Position numbers and translations under genes: made by a program. From Betaproteobacteria bacterium (GTDB lineage: Bacteria; Pseudomonadota; Gammaproteobacteria; Burkholderiales; SG8-39), in contig CANKMT010000021.1 of the NCBI GenBank assembly GCA_947482825.1, positions 1 to 60,128 of the forward strand: a stretch of 60,128 bases of DNA. The letters run 5' to 3'. The number at the start of each line of letters is the position of its first letter. Within the stretch, counting starts at the first letter, position 1. This document shows positions 7,993 to 20,886 of this stretch, in pieces. The notes below the pieces were generated by a model. The model was not told the origin of the DNA. It searched no databases and saw only the letters and a program-made list of their open reading frames with translations.

Positions 7993-9761
7993 GCTTTGGG
8001 CTTGTCCCTCAGGCGCAGGCCGAGTTCGCGAAGCTGCTTTTCGTCGACCGGGCTTGGCGCATGCGTAAGCAGGCACTGCGCGCGTTGGGTTTTCGGGAAG
8101 GCGATGACGTCACGGATCGACTCGGCGCCTGTCATCATCGCCACGATCCTGTCCAGGCCGAACGCGATTCCGCCGTGCGGCGGCGCGCCGAACTGAAGGT
8201 TCTCGAGAAGGAAGCCGAACTTGGCACTGGCTTCCTCATCCGAAATCCCCAGGGCTATGAATACCTTGGCCTGCACATCGGCCCGGTGGATACGCACCGA
8301 CCCGCCACCGATCTCGGAACCGTTCAGCACCATGTCGTAGCCCTTCGAGATTGCATTGCCGGGATCCGAAGCGAGAAGGTCTTCATGACCGTCCTTGGGC
8401 GCCGTGAACGGGTGATGCATCGCCGACCAGCGCTTGCCCTCGTCGTCGTACTCGAACATCGGGAAGTCGACGACCCACAACGGGCGCCAGCCTTTTCCCG
8501 CATAGCCCTTTTCGTGGCCAACCCGCACGCGCAGCGCCCCGAGCGCATCGTTGACGATCTTCGCCTTGTCCGCGCCGAAGAAGATGACATCGCCGTTTTC
8601 AGCCCTGGTGCGCTCGAGCACTTGTGCCAGGGTTTCCGCCGGCAGGAATTTCACGATCGGCGACTGAAGGCCTTCGGGCAGCTTCGACTTGTCATTGACC
8701 TTGATATACGCCAGCCCCTTGGCGCCGTAGATCGACACGAATTGCGTGTAGTCGTCGATCTCCTTGCGTGAAAGCTCCGCCCCCGGCACGCGAAGCGCGG
8801 CCACCCGCCCTCCAGGCATTTCCGCCGCCCCGCGGAACACCTTGAACTCGACCGACTTCATCAGGTCCGTAAGGTCGGTGAGCTCGAGCGGGACGCGCAG
8901 GTCGGGCTTGTCCGATCCGTAGCGTCCCATCGCCTCGGCCCAGGTCATGCGCGGGAACGGGTCGGGCAGGTCGATGTCGAGCGTTTCCTTGAACATCGCG
9001 CGGATCATCTTTTCCATCATCGCGCGGATCTCGTCCTCGGAGAGAAACGAAGTTTCTATGTCGATCTGGGTGAATTCCGGCTGGCGATCGGCGCGCAGGT
9101 CTTCGTCGCGAAAGCACCGCACGATCTGGTAGTAGCGATCGAATCCCGCCACCATCAGGAGCTGCTTGAAGATCTGCGGCGACTGCGGAAGCGCGAAGAA
9201 CTCGCCCGGGTGCACTCGGGACGGCACCAGGTAATCCCGGGCGCCTTCGGGCGTCGAGCGCGTCAGCATCGGGGTCTCGATGTCTATAAACCCGAGCGCA
9301 TCCAGCGCTTTCCTGACCGCCATCGTCACCTTGTAGCGCAGGCGCAGGTTCTTCTGCATCTGCTCGCGGCGCAGGTCGAGGACCCTGTACTGCAGGCGCA
9401 CGCTTTCGGACAGGTTATCGTCGTCCAGCTGAAACGGCGGTGTGAGCGACGGGTTCAGGATCTCGACTTCGTGCGCGAGCACCTCTATCTCGCCCGAGCG
9501 CAGCGCGGGATTGGTCGTTCCTTCGGGGCGCCGGCGCACCTTGCCCTTGACCCGCAAGACGAACTCATTGCGCGCGCGATCGGCCGTGGCGAACGCTTCG
9601 GCGCGATCCGGGTCGCAGACCACCTGGGCGAGACCCTCTCGGTCGCGCAGGTCGATGAAGATCACGCCGCCATGATCGCGGCGGCGATGGGCCCATCCGG
9701 CGAGGGTGACGATTTGGTCGAGGTTGGCGGCGGAAAGGTCCCCGCAGTAGTGGGTTCGCAT
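7989..9761 (-). CDS. aspS: Aspartyl-tRNA synthetase, predicted non-discriminating
   Basis: A 590-residue class II synthetase of normal bacterial length. Visible parts are the N-terminal OB-fold anticodon-binding domain ([20 protein letters not shown]), motif 2 ([20 protein letters not shown]), the GAD insert and motif 3 ([12 protein letters not shown]). Residue 30 is His in RDHGG. In characterised enzymes His here goes with charging of both tRNA-Asp and tRNA-Asn, while Leu (E. coli) goes with strict specificity; a GatCAB amidotransferase should then be present elsewhere. I chose the Met at 9761 (MRTHYCGDL) rather than upstream codons because it matches family N-termini and sits 4 nt after the DUF502 stop. 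Confidence 0.95.
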   Translation of the reverse strand: MRTHYCGDLSAANLDQIVTLAGWAHRRRDHGGVIFIDLRDREGLAQVVCDPDRAEAFATADRARNEFVLRVKGKVRRRPEGTTNPALRSGEIEVLAHEVEILNPSLTPPFQLDDDNLSESVRLQYRVLDLRREQMQKNLRLRYKVTMAVRKALDALGFIDIETPMLTRSTPEGARDYLVPSRVHPGEFFALPQSPQIFKQLLMVAGFDRYYQIVRCFRDEDLRADRQPEFTQIDIETSFLSEDEIRAMMEKMIRAMFKETLDIDLPDPFPRMTWAEAMGRYGSDKPDLRVPLELTDLTDLMKSVEFKVFRGAAEMPGGRVAALRVPGAELSRKEIDDYTQFVSIYGAKGLAYIKVNDKSKLPEGLQSPIVKFLPAETLAQVLERTRAENGDVIFFGADKAKIVNDALGALRVRVGHEKGYAGKGWRPLWVVDFPMFEYDDEGKRWSAMHHPFTAPKDGHEDLLASDPGNAISKGYDMVLNGSEIGGGSVRIHRADVQAKVFIALGISDEEASAKFGFLLENLQFGAPPHGGIAFGLDRIVAMMTGAESIRDVIAFPKTQRAQCLLTHAPSPVDEKQLRELGLRLRDKPKA

Positions 9762-9765
9762 TGGG

Positions 9766-10413
9766 TCAGGCCCTGCCGTTGAGGTCGTCGCGCCGGGTCG
9801 AGCCGTTGCGAGCGTTCCTGGGATTCTGCATCGGTGCCACGGTACCCATCGAAATGATGTACTTGAGCGCCTCATCCACGCTCATGTCGAGCTCGATGAC
9901 GTCGGCGCGCTTGAGCATGACGAAATAGCCGCCGGTCGGATTGGGCGTGGTCGGCACATACACTGAAACGTAGTCCCCCTCGAGATGCCGGGTGACATCG
10001 CCGCCGGGTGTACCGGTCAGGAAGGCGATCGTCCACATGCCCTCGTGCGGCCAACGCACCAGCAATGCCTTGCGGAACGCCTGCCCGCCGGACGAAAACA
10101 GGGTGTCCGAGACCTGCTTGACGCTTGAATAGATCGAGTTCACGACCGGGATCCGGTGCAGGATCTCGTGCCAGAAATGCACCAGGCGCGCGCCGATGAA
10201 GTTGGCGGCCGCCACTCCGGTCACGAGTACGATCGCCAGGGTCAGCAGTACGCCCAGGCCCGGCACGTGCATGCCCAGCCATCTCTCGGTGCGCAATTCT
10301 GAGGGGAGCAGGAGCAGGACCTGGTCGAGCGTGGTCACGACGAGGTTCAGCACCCACAGAGTGATCACCAGCGGGATCCAGATCAGCAGGCCGGTAATCA
10401 GGTATTTCTTCAA
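9766..10413 (-). CDS. DUF502 inner-membrane protein
   Basis: A 215-residue membrane protein with two N-terminal transmembrane segments ([20 protein letters not shown] near residues 4-23 and [20 protein letters not shown] near 53-72), then the DUF502 core motifs [13 protein letters not shown] and [15 protein letters not shown]. The molecular function is not established. The stop lies 4 nt before the aspS start, a conserved betaproteobacterial neighbourhood. It follows the FmdB-like gene with an 83-nt gap that shows no terminator. Confidence 0.9.
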   Translation of the reverse strand: MKKYLITGLLIWIPLVITLWVLNLVVTTLDQVLLLLPSELRTERWLGMHVPGLGVLLTLAIVLVTGVAAANFIGARLVHFWHEILHRIPVVNSIYSSVKQVSDTLFSSGGQAFRKALLVRWPHEGMWTIAFLTGTPGGDVTRHLEGDYVSVYVPTTPNPTGGYFVMLKRADVIELDMSVDEALKYIISMGTVAPMQNPRNARNGSTRRDDLNGRA

Positions 10414-10496
10414 AGCGTCGCCAGGATTGAATTGGTGGTGGCCGGCTCAGGCCACAGGCAGCCGCGCCCCGGAACGGGCGTGCACTGCCGGCTGCG

Positions 10497-10829
10497 TCAG
10501 CCCGAAGTACCCGCCGGCACGGTCTTGGCGGTGGCGGTGCCCTTGTCGACCGTTGCGTCCGCCGCCTTGGTGCCCGATGACTCGGCCGGCTTGTCGGCCG
10601 GCTTGTCGGCCGCATTGTCCTCGGACTTTGCGGCAGGCTTGGACCCACCGCCCTTGAAGTCGGTCGCGTACCAGCCGCTGCCCTTCAGCTGGAACCCGGC
10701 TGCGGACAACAACTTCTTGAAGGTTTCCTTGCCGCAGGACGGGCAGGCCGTCAGCAGCGGGTCGGAATGCTTTTGCAGGAACTCGTCCTGAAAGTCGCAT
10801 TCCGAGCAACGGTATTCGTAGATCGGCAT
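10497..10829 (-). CDS. FmdB-type zinc ribbon protein
   Basis: A 110-residue protein with the N-terminal FmdB ribbon MPIYEYRCSECDFQ and TACPSCGK, giving four Cys ligands (residues 8, 11, 29, 32) for one zinc. The second half is low-complexity, rich in Ala, Lys, Asp and Thr, with short repeats of DKPA (ADKPADKPAE), and is probably disordered. Such proteins are named from formamidase operon regulators, but most have no proven role. It is the first gene of the run that leads to aspS; the 134 nt upstream probably hold the operon promoter. Confidence 0.85.
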   Translation of the reverse strand: MPIYEYRCSECDFQDEFLQKHSDPLLTACPSCGKETFKKLLSAAGFQLKGSGWYATDFKGGGSKPAAKSEDNAADKPADKPAESSGTKAADATVDKGTATAKTVPAGTSG

Positions 10830-10963
10830 CGTTCTGCCCCAAAACTCGCAAAGATTTGGATTATACCCCGCGGCACTTCCTAGGACCCTGATTTAGGGGC
10901 GAAAAGTCCAATTGCAAGGAGTGCCGCGCACTGCTCCTGCGATTCCCGATGCTTGCCTTGCGC

Positions 10964-12169
10964 CTAGTACGACCCTGGATGCGAAGGGGTCAGGGACTCC
11001 AGGAAGGCGACAAGATCGTCTTCTTCGGCGGCGGAAAGTTTCAGGGGTCTCAGGATCTTTTCGCCGTCGGCGTGCAAGCGATCCTCATTCAGGTTCGAAT
11101 AGTGGCGCACGACATCACGCAGCGTCGCCAGATGGCCGTTGTGCATGTAGGGCGCCGTCTTCGCAACGTTGCGCAGGCTGGGGACCCTGAACTCCCCCCA
11201 GTTACGGTGCTCGAGCCTCACATGCCGTGTGCCCGCGGCCGAACTGCGCGCCGGATCGTCGCTGTATTTGCCCAACAGGTTGGCGCGACTTTCCAGCAAT
11301 TTCTGGATGCCGCCGTAACGGCCCGGATCGACCTGCCCAGGTGCGACGAAATAAGGAATGCCGATGTCACCGAACTCGCCGTTGGTGAAATTCGGGCCGA
11401 AATGGCAGGTCGAGCAATTGCCTTTGCCGACAAAGATCTTCAGCCCGCGTTGCGCGGCTGCCGGGTAGCGCATTGCGGCTTGCGAATCGCCGCGTTCGAC
11501 GGCATCGCGAAAGTCGTCGAACGGGGTGCGCCCGCTTTCCAAGGTCTCCTGGAAAGCGGCTAGCGCCTTGCCTACGTTCAGCGTTACCTCGTCGTCGCCA
11601 GACGGGGGAACGCCGAAAGCCTTCCGGTACCCGGCGACAAGTTCCGGGTCGCTGCGAACGAGGGCACCCACGTGCGTAGTGCTCGCCGCCATCTCCCGCC
11701 GGTCGACGATCGGGCGCAGGCTCTGCGCCCACAGGCTGTCAGCCGCGCCGTCCCAGCCGAACCAGCGGTTGAGCCGGACATCGAGCAGCCCCGGCGTATT
11801 GCGATCAAGCAGGACGAATCCCTCGCCGCGTGCCTTGCCGTCGGTGAAGTCCAACTCCGGAAGGTGGCACGTGGCGCAGGAGGACCCGCCATTGCCCGAC
11901 AGCCGCTTTTCGAAGAACAGGACCTTGCCGAACGCGATGGCCTCCGGCAGCCCCGAAACGCGGTTGCTCGGGTCGCGCTGCGCGGCGACCGGCCACGGGC
12001 CATGCTGCAGGATCCGGGCGATTTCAGGCCCGCTGAATCGCGCGTGAAATGTCAGTAAGTTTCCCGGAGAGTCAACAAGGGAGCTGGGGTTGGCAAAAAT
12101 AATGTCAGTAGCCGGGACCGCCAGGAGGAGCGCGGCGGCCAGTGCCGCCAACCTGCCGGAGCGGCTCAC
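10964..12169 (-). CDS. Di-haem cytochrome c peroxidase / MauG-family protein
   Basis: A 401-residue exported protein with two haem c attachment sites, CATCH and CSTCH, and the family stretches GKVLFFEKRLSGNGG, RNTPGLLD, RVPSLRNVAKTAPYMHNG and RHY. The signal peptide is GRLAALAAALLLAVPAT. These proteins reduce peroxide or oxidise protein side chains in the periplasm; MauG-type and CcpA-type members cannot be separated safely here. I chose the GTG at 12169, which overlaps the stop of the YtkA-like gene (GTGA); an ATG at 12238 would add residues that overlap that gene. A C-terminal haem-ligand Met may lie in APYMHNG. Confidence 0.85.
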   Translation of the reverse strand: MSRSGRLAALAAALLLAVPATDIIFANPSSLVDSPGNLLTFHARFSGPEIARILQHGPWPVAAQRDPSNRVSGLPEAIAFGKVLFFEKRLSGNGGSSCATCHLPELDFTDGKARGEGFVLLDRNTPGLLDVRLNRWFGWDGAADSLWAQSLRPIVDRREMAASTTHVGALVRSDPELVAGYRKAFGVPPSGDDEVTLNVGKALAAFQETLESGRTPFDDFRDAVERGDSQAAMRYPAAAQRGLKIFVGKGNCSTCHFGPNFTNGEFGDIGIPYFVAPGQVDPGRYGGIQKLLESRANLLGKYSDDPARSSAAGTRHVRLEHRNWGEFRVPSLRNVAKTAPYMHNGHLATLRDVVRHYSNLNEDRLHADGEKILRPLKLSAAEEDDLVAFLESLTPSHPGSY

Positions 12170-12570
12170 TCGAGCACAAGCGGGTGCGTCAGCCGATCGG
12201 TCCGGCCGCCCGAACGCACGTCGAAAATGAATTCCCATCGCCCGGGCATATGAAACATCAAGCCCTCGGCCCGATAGCGGCCGCCGGGGGCCGCGACGAC
12301 CTCGGCTTTGTAGTTCATGCCGTGCCGGTGCTCGGGCATGTGCGCATCAACACGCACGCTCTCCGGAGGCTGGGCGCCTGCCTTGGGACACACCGCGAGT
12401 TCCACCGAGAAATGCTTGCCGACCGCGACGCGCTCCGGCTGTGTGCGAAAACCCACCGAATAGCGCGCCGACTCAACCTGCTTTCCGCCGGGAAATACCG
12501 CAATGCACGCCTGCGCCGCGACCATAGACGGCGCGAGGAGGATCGCCGCGAGCGCGCAACCCACCTTCAC
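12166..12570 (-). CDS. YtkA-like periplasmic protein
   Basis: A 134-residue protein with a signal peptide (MKVGCALAAILLAPSMVAAQ) and one immunoglobulin-like YtkA/FixH-type domain. The tell-tale parts are VDAHMPEHRHGMNY and GLMFHMPGRWEFIFDV. The His/Met-rich stretch (HMPEHRHGM) could bind copper, which is inference. It sits between an exported amidohydrolase and a di-haem peroxidase with 4-nt overlaps on both sides, so the three proteins probably act together in the periplasm. Confidence 0.7.
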   Translation of the reverse strand: MKVGCALAAILLAPSMVAAQACIAVFPGGKQVESARYSVGFRTQPERVAVGKHFSVELAVCPKAGAQPPESVRVDAHMPEHRHGMNYKAEVVAAPGGRYRAEGLMFHMPGRWEFIFDVRSGGRTDRLTHPLVLE

Positions 12571-13391
12571 TTCTTTTTCTGCATCGGCCCGCCGAACACC
12601 GCTTCCCCGTTGCGGTAGGCGATGCGTTCAGCGACCTCCGGCGGCAGGTCTTTCATCCAGGCCCGCGACCAATTGGCGTGCTCGACCACGTAAGGCCAGC
12701 GCTCGGGCGTATAGCTGTCGGTGCCGACCATGAAGCGGTCCGGGAACTCGAGAAACACGGCGCGCCACTCGGGACCGATCTTGCCACCCGACCCGTGGTC
12801 GGTGCGGAAGGCGAGATCGCACCACAGGTTCTTGTGCTTCTTCAGCATCTCGCGCAACCGGTCGGGCTGGTCGAAACCGGAATGCGCCCAGAGAATGCGG
12901 GCCTCGGGCCACTGCTTGAACAGGCGCTCTATCGCATCGGCATCCGAATGGGCATGGAGCAGCAGCTTGTATTGCCTTGCCAGCTGCACCATCCGTCGGG
13001 GCACGGGCAATTCGGCGTCGGCGCCAAAAAGGTGGAACTCGCCAATCGCGACATAAGTGTGCCTGGCGAGGCGCTGCTCCATGTAAGTGATGACGCTGTC
13101 ATCGCGGAACCAACTCGAGATCTCGCCGCGGGTGCGATAGGGACGCAGCGAAGGCAGGATCAGGTCGGGGGCTTCGGCAAAGAGCTTCTGGTTGCCGTCG
13201 TCGTTGGAACTCGAAACGAGGGCCCGTCGAAGGCCCGCCTTGCGCAAGAGCGCGATGGCGTCCTTTGGCGGGACTGTCTCCCACGCGTCATGGCTGTAGT
13301 GCAGGTGGGCATCGAAGATCTGCAGCTCAGCGGCACTTGCCGCTGTCGCCGCGCCAAGCGCGAAAAGCAGTCCGGCGAGGATCGTCTTCAT
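12567..13391 (-). CDS. Exported amidohydrolase-family (TIM barrel) protein
   Basis: A 274-residue protein with a signal peptide (MKTILAGLLFALGAATAASA) and an amidohydrolase-2 type barrel. Metal-ligand candidates are DAHLHY at the start of the barrel, HAHSDAD in the middle (His), LWAHSGFD (His) and MVGTDSYTPE (Asp) near the end. The substrate is unknown. The gene heads an operon with the YtkA-like and di-haem peroxidase genes, overlapping the former by 4 nt, and lies 2 nt downstream of ssb on the same strand, so it may also be reached by the ssb transcript. Confidence 0.7.
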   Translation of the reverse strand: MKTILAGLLFALGAATAASAAELQIFDAHLHYSHDAWETVPPKDAIALLRKAGLRRALVSSSNDDGNQKLFAEAPDLILPSLRPYRTRGEISSWFRDDSVITYMEQRLARHTYVAIGEFHLFGADAELPVPRRMVQLARQYKLLLHAHSDADAIERLFKQWPEARILWAHSGFDQPDRLREMLKKHKNLWCDLAFRTDHGSGGKIGPEWRAVFLEFPDRFMVGTDSYTPERWPYVVEHANWSRAWMKDLPPEVAERIAYRNGEAVFGGPMQKKK

Positions 13392-13393
13392 GC

Positions 13394-13873
13394 TTAGAAC
13401 GGGATGTCGTCTTCCATGTCATCGAACTTTCCAGCCGGCTTCTTGGCTGGCGCCGGCCGCCCCTCGGGCGCCGGACCGCCCCGGGATTCGGCCGACTCGC
13501 CGCGATCGCCGCCCCGGCCGCCGCCCTCTCCCATCCCTTGCCGGCCGCCGAGCATCTGCATCGTGTCGCAGACGATTTCGGTCGTGTACTTGTCCTGGCC
13601 CTCCTTGTCCTGCCACTTGCGAGTGCGCAGGCGCCCCTCAACGTACACCTGCGATCCCTTCTTCAGGTACTCGCCGGCGATCTCGGCCAGCCGGTTGAAG
13701 AACACCACCCGATGCCATTCGGTAGCCTCCTTCTTCTCGCCGCTGGTCTTGTCCTTCCAGCTATCGGTGGTCGCGATGCTCACGTTCGTGACCGCGCCGC
13801 CTTCGGGCATGTAACGGGTCTCGGGATCGCGCCCGAGGTTGCCCACCAGAATTACCTTGTTGATCGATGCCAT
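13394..13873 (-). CDS. ssb: Single-stranded DNA-binding protein
   Basis: A 159-residue SSB. The OB-fold start [20 protein letters not shown] and the later [16 protein letters not shown] are typical, followed by a Gly/Arg/Pro-rich linker and the acidic C-terminal tip DDMEDDIPF, which recruits repair and replication proteins. I chose the Met at 13873, preceded by GGGAGACGGAAC; upstream in-frame codons are not SSB-like. It lies downstream of an MFS gene and near uvrA, the standard betaproteobacterial order. Confidence 0.97.
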   Translation of the reverse strand: MASINKVILVGNLGRDPETRYMPEGGAVTNVSIATTDSWKDKTSGEKKEATEWHRVVFFNRLAEIAGEYLKKGSQVYVEGRLRTRKWQDKEGQDKYTTEIVCDTMQMLGGRQGMGEGGGRGGDRGESAESRGGPAPEGRPAPAKKPAGKFDDMEDDIPF

Positions 13874-13938
13874 GTTCCGTCTCCCGTGTTGTCCTTCGTG
13901 TTCGCGCGCCATCCCGCGCGGCCGGACCTGCGTGTGCG

Positions 13939-15192
13939 CTAAGCGCTATGCGTCTCCACAGTCAACGAGCGACTTCTCTCGGCGTTGACCGGCCGCATCC
14001 CCGCCACAAGGCCCAGCCAGACCATCATCAGGGCGGCCCCGAGCGCATAAACGGCGGCCCCGCCGAAGTGTTTCGCCAGCCAGCCGCCGGCCAGCCCGCC
14101 GGCGAACAATCCCATGGTTTGCGTCGTGTTGTAAACGCCGATTGCACTGCCTCGCGCGCGTTGGGGCGCGATACGCGACACCAGCGAAGGCAGCATCGCT
14201 TCGAGCACGTTGAAAGCGACGAAGAAAAGCAGCAGCAAGGCAATCAGGGAGACCAACCCGTGCGCGAACACAAGGCCGGCCTGCACCACGAACATCAGCG
14301 CCACGGCGCCGGCCATGACCGGCCGCGGGCGGTTGCGGCGGTCGGCGAACAGGATCGGCGGCACCATCAACGCAAACGAAGCCAGGACGACCGGGAGATA
14401 CGCCTTCCAGTGAGAAGCGAGCGGCAGGCCGGCTTCGACCAGCGCCGTCGGCACGACCACGAACATCGCCATCTGCACCATGTGCAGCGAAAAGATGCCG
14501 AAATTGAGCCGGGCGAGTTCGGTGTTCGCGAGCACGTTCATCAAGGACGGCGCGGGGCCCTGGTCCTTCACCTCGGCCTTCGGAACATCGGGAATCGCGC
14601 CATACACCACGACAAGGCCGCCAAGCGCCAGCACACCCGTCAGAACGAAAAGGCCATCCATGCCGATCAACTCGTACAGCACCGGCGCCACGACCAGCGA
14701 CAGCGCGAAAGTGAAGCCGATCATCGCGCCGATCATCCCCATGGTCTTGGTGCGGTGCTCTTCGCGCGTCAGGTCGGCCGCCAGCGCAACCACGACGGAG
14801 GAAATCGCCCCGGCGCCCTGAAGAGCGCGGCCCGCAATCGCCATGTGGATGTCGGTGGCCGTCGCGGCAAGGAAGCTCCCCAGCGCAAAGATCAACAGGC
14901 CCAGCGCGATCATCGGCTTTCTGCCGAAACGGTCGGAGGCCATGCCGAAAGGGATCTGCAGGATCGCCTGGGAGAGCCCGTAGGCGCCAAGCGCAATGCC
15001 GACCAGCGTGAGGTTGTCCCCGCCCGCGAGACTGGGCGCGTGCACGGCAAACACCGGCAGGATCAGGAACAGCCCGAGCATGCGCAGCCCGAAAAGGGAC
15101 GCGAGGCTCATGCCGGCGCGCAACTCCATTCGGGACATGCGTGAAGGGTTCTTGGATGGCACGGAATCGACCGCTGGCACCGGCGGCATCAC
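13939..15192 (-). CDS. MFS transporter (YajR/drug exporter-like)
   Basis: A 417-residue protein with about 12 transmembrane helices. Motif A is [12 protein letters not shown] after the second helix, and [12 protein letters not shown] fits motif C-region wording of proton-driven exporters. The substrate is unknown. The first 20 residues are poor in family character, so translation may begin at Met19, Met22 or Met28. Divergent from uvrA with a gap of about 100 nt, and upstream of ssb, a conserved arrangement. Confidence 0.85.
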   Translation of the reverse strand: MMPPVPAVDSVPSKNPSRMSRMELRAGMSLASLFGLRMLGLFLILPVFAVHAPSLAGGDNLTLVGIALGAYGLSQAILQIPFGMASDRFGRKPMIALGLLIFALGSFLAATATDIHMAIAGRALQGAGAISSVVVALAADLTREEHRTKTMGMIGAMIGFTFALSLVVAPVLYELIGMDGLFVLTGVLALGGLVVVYGAIPDVPKAEVKDQGPAPSLMNVLANTELARLNFGIFSLHMVQMAMFVVVPTALVEAGLPLASHWKAYLPVVLASFALMVPPILFADRRNRPRPVMAGAVALMFVVQAGLVFAHGLVSLIALLLLFFVAFNVLEAMLPSLVSRIAPQRARGSAIGVYNTTQTMGLFAGGLAGGWLAKHFGGAAVYALGAALMMVWLGLVAGMRPVNAERSRSLTVETHSA

Positions 15193-15292
15193 TCGGGGGA
15201 AAGAAAGGGTTTATTGCGGTGCGGGAAAGTCGATATAGTAGCAGGTTAACTTTCGCGGCCTCCGGCTCAAAACCGGCGGCCGAAATGCTTTG

Positions 15293-18154
<2,862 letters not shown>

Positions 18155-18196
18155 AGTCCGCGAAAACGCGACAAGAGCCGAAACCTGTCGGGAGCC

Positions 18197-18213
18197 GTTT
18201 GGTTGTACCAAAC
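18197..18213. terminator. Short perfect hairpin after uvrA
   Basis: GTTTGGT, a 3-nt loop and ACCAAAC form a perfect 7-bp stem 43 nt after the uvrA stop and about 90 nt before the peptide-binding protein gene. No T-run follows, so it is a weak terminator at best; it could instead be an operator for the downstream transport operon. Confidence 0.3.
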
Positions 18214-18305
18214 CGCCCTTCGTGCTTGAATAGGGCATGCTTTCTGCTTACCCATCGGCATCCGCCGACGGGCGCCCAGTGCAAACATTACCGGAGAGTC
18301 ATTTC

Positions 18306-19895
18306 ATGAATCGTTCATTGCGCATTTTCGCGGCTGCATGCCTTGCCGCGGCGGCGACCGGACTCGCGCCCTGGGCTCCGGCCCACGCGCAGCAGAAGGT
18401 CCTCAAGTTCATCCCGCAGGCGGACCTGCGCATCCTCGACCCGATCGCCACCACGGCTTACATCACGCGAAACCACGGCTACATGGTGTACGACACCCTG
18501 TTCGCGATGGACGAGAAGTTCCAGGTCAAACCGCAGATGCTCGACAATTACGAGATGAGCAAGGACCAGCTCACTTACACCTTCACGCTGCGCGACGGCC
18601 TCAAGTTCCACGACGGCGCGGCGGTCAAGGCGGCCGATTGCATCGCCTCGATCGACCGCTGGTCCAAGCGCGACGCGCTCGGCCAGAAGCTCGCCGAAGC
18701 GACGGCGTCCTGGACCGCGGTGAACGACAAGACCTTCACCCTCAAGCTCAAGAAGCCCTTCCCGCTCGCGCTCGAGGCGCTGGCCAAGCCCTCGTCGAAC
18801 GTGCCGTTCATCATGCCCGAGCGCATCGCCAAGACCGACCCGTTCAAGAACATCGAGGACCCGACCGGCTCCGGCCCGTTCAAGATGGTGAAGGCGGAGT
18901 GGGTGCCGGGCAACAAGGTCGTCTATGTCAAGAACACCGATTACGTGCCGCGGAAGGAACCCGTCTCCTGGGCTTCCGGCGGCAAGGTCGTGAAGGTCGA
19001 TCGCGTAGAGTGGATCTACATCCCGGATTCGGCCACTGCCGCGGCGGCGCTGAACGCCGGTGAAGCCGATTGGTGGGAGCAAATGCCGCCGGACCTGATC
19101 CCGCTCCTCGCCAAGAACAAGGACATCACGGTCAAGAACATCGACCCGCTCGGCTCGATGGGCATGATCCGCTTCAACTTCCTGCACCCGCCGTTCAACA
19201 ACCCGAAGATGCGCCAGGCGCTGCTGTACGCGGTCAACCAGCAGGACTATGTGATCGGCATCGCGGGCGATCCGAAGAACGGCAAGCCTTGCTACTCGTA
19301 CTACACCTGCGGCACGCCGCTGGCCTCCGAAATCTCGGCCGAGCCGCTCAAAGGCGCGCGCAACCTCGAGAAGGCCAAGCAGCTCATCAAGGAATCCGGC
19401 TACAAGGGCGAGAAGATCGTCATCATCGACGCGACCGATCAGCCCATCGTGCACGCCCAATCGCTGCTCACGCTGGACATGCTCAAGAGACTCGGCCTGA
19501 ACGCCGAAGTGCAGGCCGGCGATTGGGGCACCCTGATCACGCGACGCGCGGTAAAGGAACCGGTCGAGAAGGGCGGCTGGTCGATCTTCCACACCTGGCT
19601 GGTCGGCCCGGACATGGTGAACCCGGCGGTGAATTTCCCGATCCGCGGCACCGGCGAGAAGGCGTGGTTCGGCTGGCCGACCGACAGCAAGATCGAGGAG
19701 TTGCGCGAAGCCTGGTTCAACGCCTCGGACGCCGCCTCCTCGAAGAAAGCCGCCAGCGCGGTTCAGCAGCGGGCGTTCGAGTTCGTGCCCTTCATCCCCA
19801 CCGGCCAATTCATCCTGCCGACCGCGTTTCGCTCGAACATCTCCGGCGTGATCATTGCGCCGATTGCCTTCCTCTGGAACATCGAGAAGAAGTAA
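18306..19895 (+). CDS. ABC transporter substrate-binding protein, family 5 (peptide/oligopeptide type)
   Basis: A 529-residue periplasmic binding protein with a signal peptide ending at AHAQQ. Family 5 features include the early FIPQADLRILDPI and GYMVYDTLFAMD, then the middle motif DPTGSGPFKMVKAEWVPG and RFNFLHPPFNNPKMRQAL. It delivers a peptide-like or other ligand to the permeases encoded next. Start chosen at the ATG with GGAGAG upstream; the frame is open earlier without a plausible start. First gene of a complete five-gene importer operon. Confidence 0.92.
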   Translation: MNRSLRIFAAACLAAAATGLAPWAPAHAQQKVLKFIPQADLRILDPIATTAYITRNHGYMVYDTLFAMDEKFQVKPQMLDNYEMSKDQLTYTFTLRDGLKFHDGAAVKAADCIASIDRWSKRDALGQKLAEATASWTAVNDKTFTLKLKKPFPLALEALAKPSSNVPFIMPERIAKTDPFKNIEDPTGSGPFKMVKAEWVPGNKVVYVKNTDYVPRKEPVSWASGGKVVKVDRVEWIYIPDSATAAAALNAGEADWWEQMPPDLIPLLAKNKDITVKNIDPLGSMGMIRFNFLHPPFNNPKMRQALLYAVNQQDYVIGIAGDPKNGKPCYSYYTCGTPLASEISAEPLKGARNLEKAKQLIKESGYKGEKIVIIDATDQPIVHAQSLLTLDMLKRLGLNAEVQAGDWGTLITRRAVKEPVEKGGWSIFHTWLVGPDMVNPAVNFPIRGTGEKAWFGWPTDSKIEELREAWFNASDAASSKKAASAVQQRAFEFVPFIPTGQFILPTAFRSNISGVIIAPIAFLWNIEKK

Positions 19896-19926
19896 CCCAG
19901 GCAAACTCGGGGAAACCCGCCAAGCG

Positions 19927-20871
19927 GTGCTCGCCTATGTAATCCGGCGACTGTTCGCGACCATTGCCGTCATGGCGGTGGTCGCGTTCTTCGTCTTCTC
20001 GCTGCTTTACCTCACCCCGGGCGACCCGGCCGCAGTCATCGCGGGCGACGCAGCCACCAGCGACGACATCAAGCGCATCCGCGCGAACCTCGGCCTGGAC
20101 GAGCCTTTCCTGGTGCGCTTCGGGGGCTGGGTCTGGGCGCTGCTGCAAGGCGACCTGGGCGTATCGATCTTCACCAACCTCCCCGTTACCCACCTGATCG
20201 GCCAGCGCGTCGAGCCTACGCTTGCACTTACGCTGTGCACGTTGCTTGTGTCTGTCCTTGTCGCGGTGCCGCTCGGCGTCCTGGCTGCGGCGCGTGCCGG
20301 CAGCTGGTCCGACCGCGCGGTCATGGCCTTCTCGGTGCTCGGGTTCTCACTGCCGGTCTTCGTATTCGCTTACATCCTGATCACGGTCTTCTCGATCGAA
20401 TTGCGATGGCTGCCGGTGCAGGGCTACCGCAATTTCGCCGAGAACAGCTTCTGGGACTGGCTGCGCCACCTGATCCTGCCGAGCATCGCCCTTGGCACCG
20501 TGTATATCGCGCTCATCGCACGCATCACGCGCGCGAGCATGCTGGACGTACTGGCGCAGGACTACATCCGCACCGCGCAGGCCAAGGGCCTTGCGCCGGC
20601 GCCCGTGCTGGTCGGCCACGCCCTCAAGAACGCGGCGATCCCGATCATGACCATCATCGGCATCGGCATCGCCTTGCTCATCAGCGGCGCGATCGTGACC
20701 GAAACCGTATTTGCGATTCCCGGGATCGGGCGGCTCACGGTCGATGCGATCCTGCGCCGCGACTACCCGGTAATCCAGGGCGTCACGCTGCTCTTCTCGG
20801 CCATCTACGTGGTAATCAACCTTCTGGTCGATCTGTCCTACATGCTGTTCGACCCGCGCATCCGGTTCTGA
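19927..20871 (+). CDS. ABC transporter permease, DppB/OppB type
   Basis: A 314-residue inner-membrane permease with six hydrophobic segments. The N-terminus [19 protein letters not shown] and [14 protein letters not shown] are hallmarks of the DppB/OppB subunit, and the EAA-like loop is [23 protein letters not shown] start at 19927 with GGGGAAA upstream, 31 nt after the binding-protein gene. Works with the DppC-like partner encoded 15 nt downstream. Confidence 0.93.
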   Translation: MLAYVIRRLFATIAVMAVVAFFVFSLLYLTPGDPAAVIAGDAATSDDIKRIRANLGLDEPFLVRFGGWVWALLQGDLGVSIFTNLPVTHLIGQRVEPTLALTLCTLLVSVLVAVPLGVLAAARAGSWSDRAVMAFSVLGFSLPVFVFAYILITVFSIELRWLPVQGYRNFAENSFWDWLRHLILPSIALGTVYIALIARITRASMLDVLAQDYIRTAQAKGLAPAPVLVGHALKNAAIPIMTIIGIGIALLISGAIVTETVFAIPGIGRLTVDAILRRDYPVIQGVTLLFSAIYVVINLLVDLSYMLFDPRIRF

Positions 20872-20886
20872 CATGCGAGCCCGCCA

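Noticed and set aside
15193..15292. LexA (SOS) box upstream of uvrA
   Set aside because: No CTG-N10-CAG type site could be found in the divergent promoter gap.
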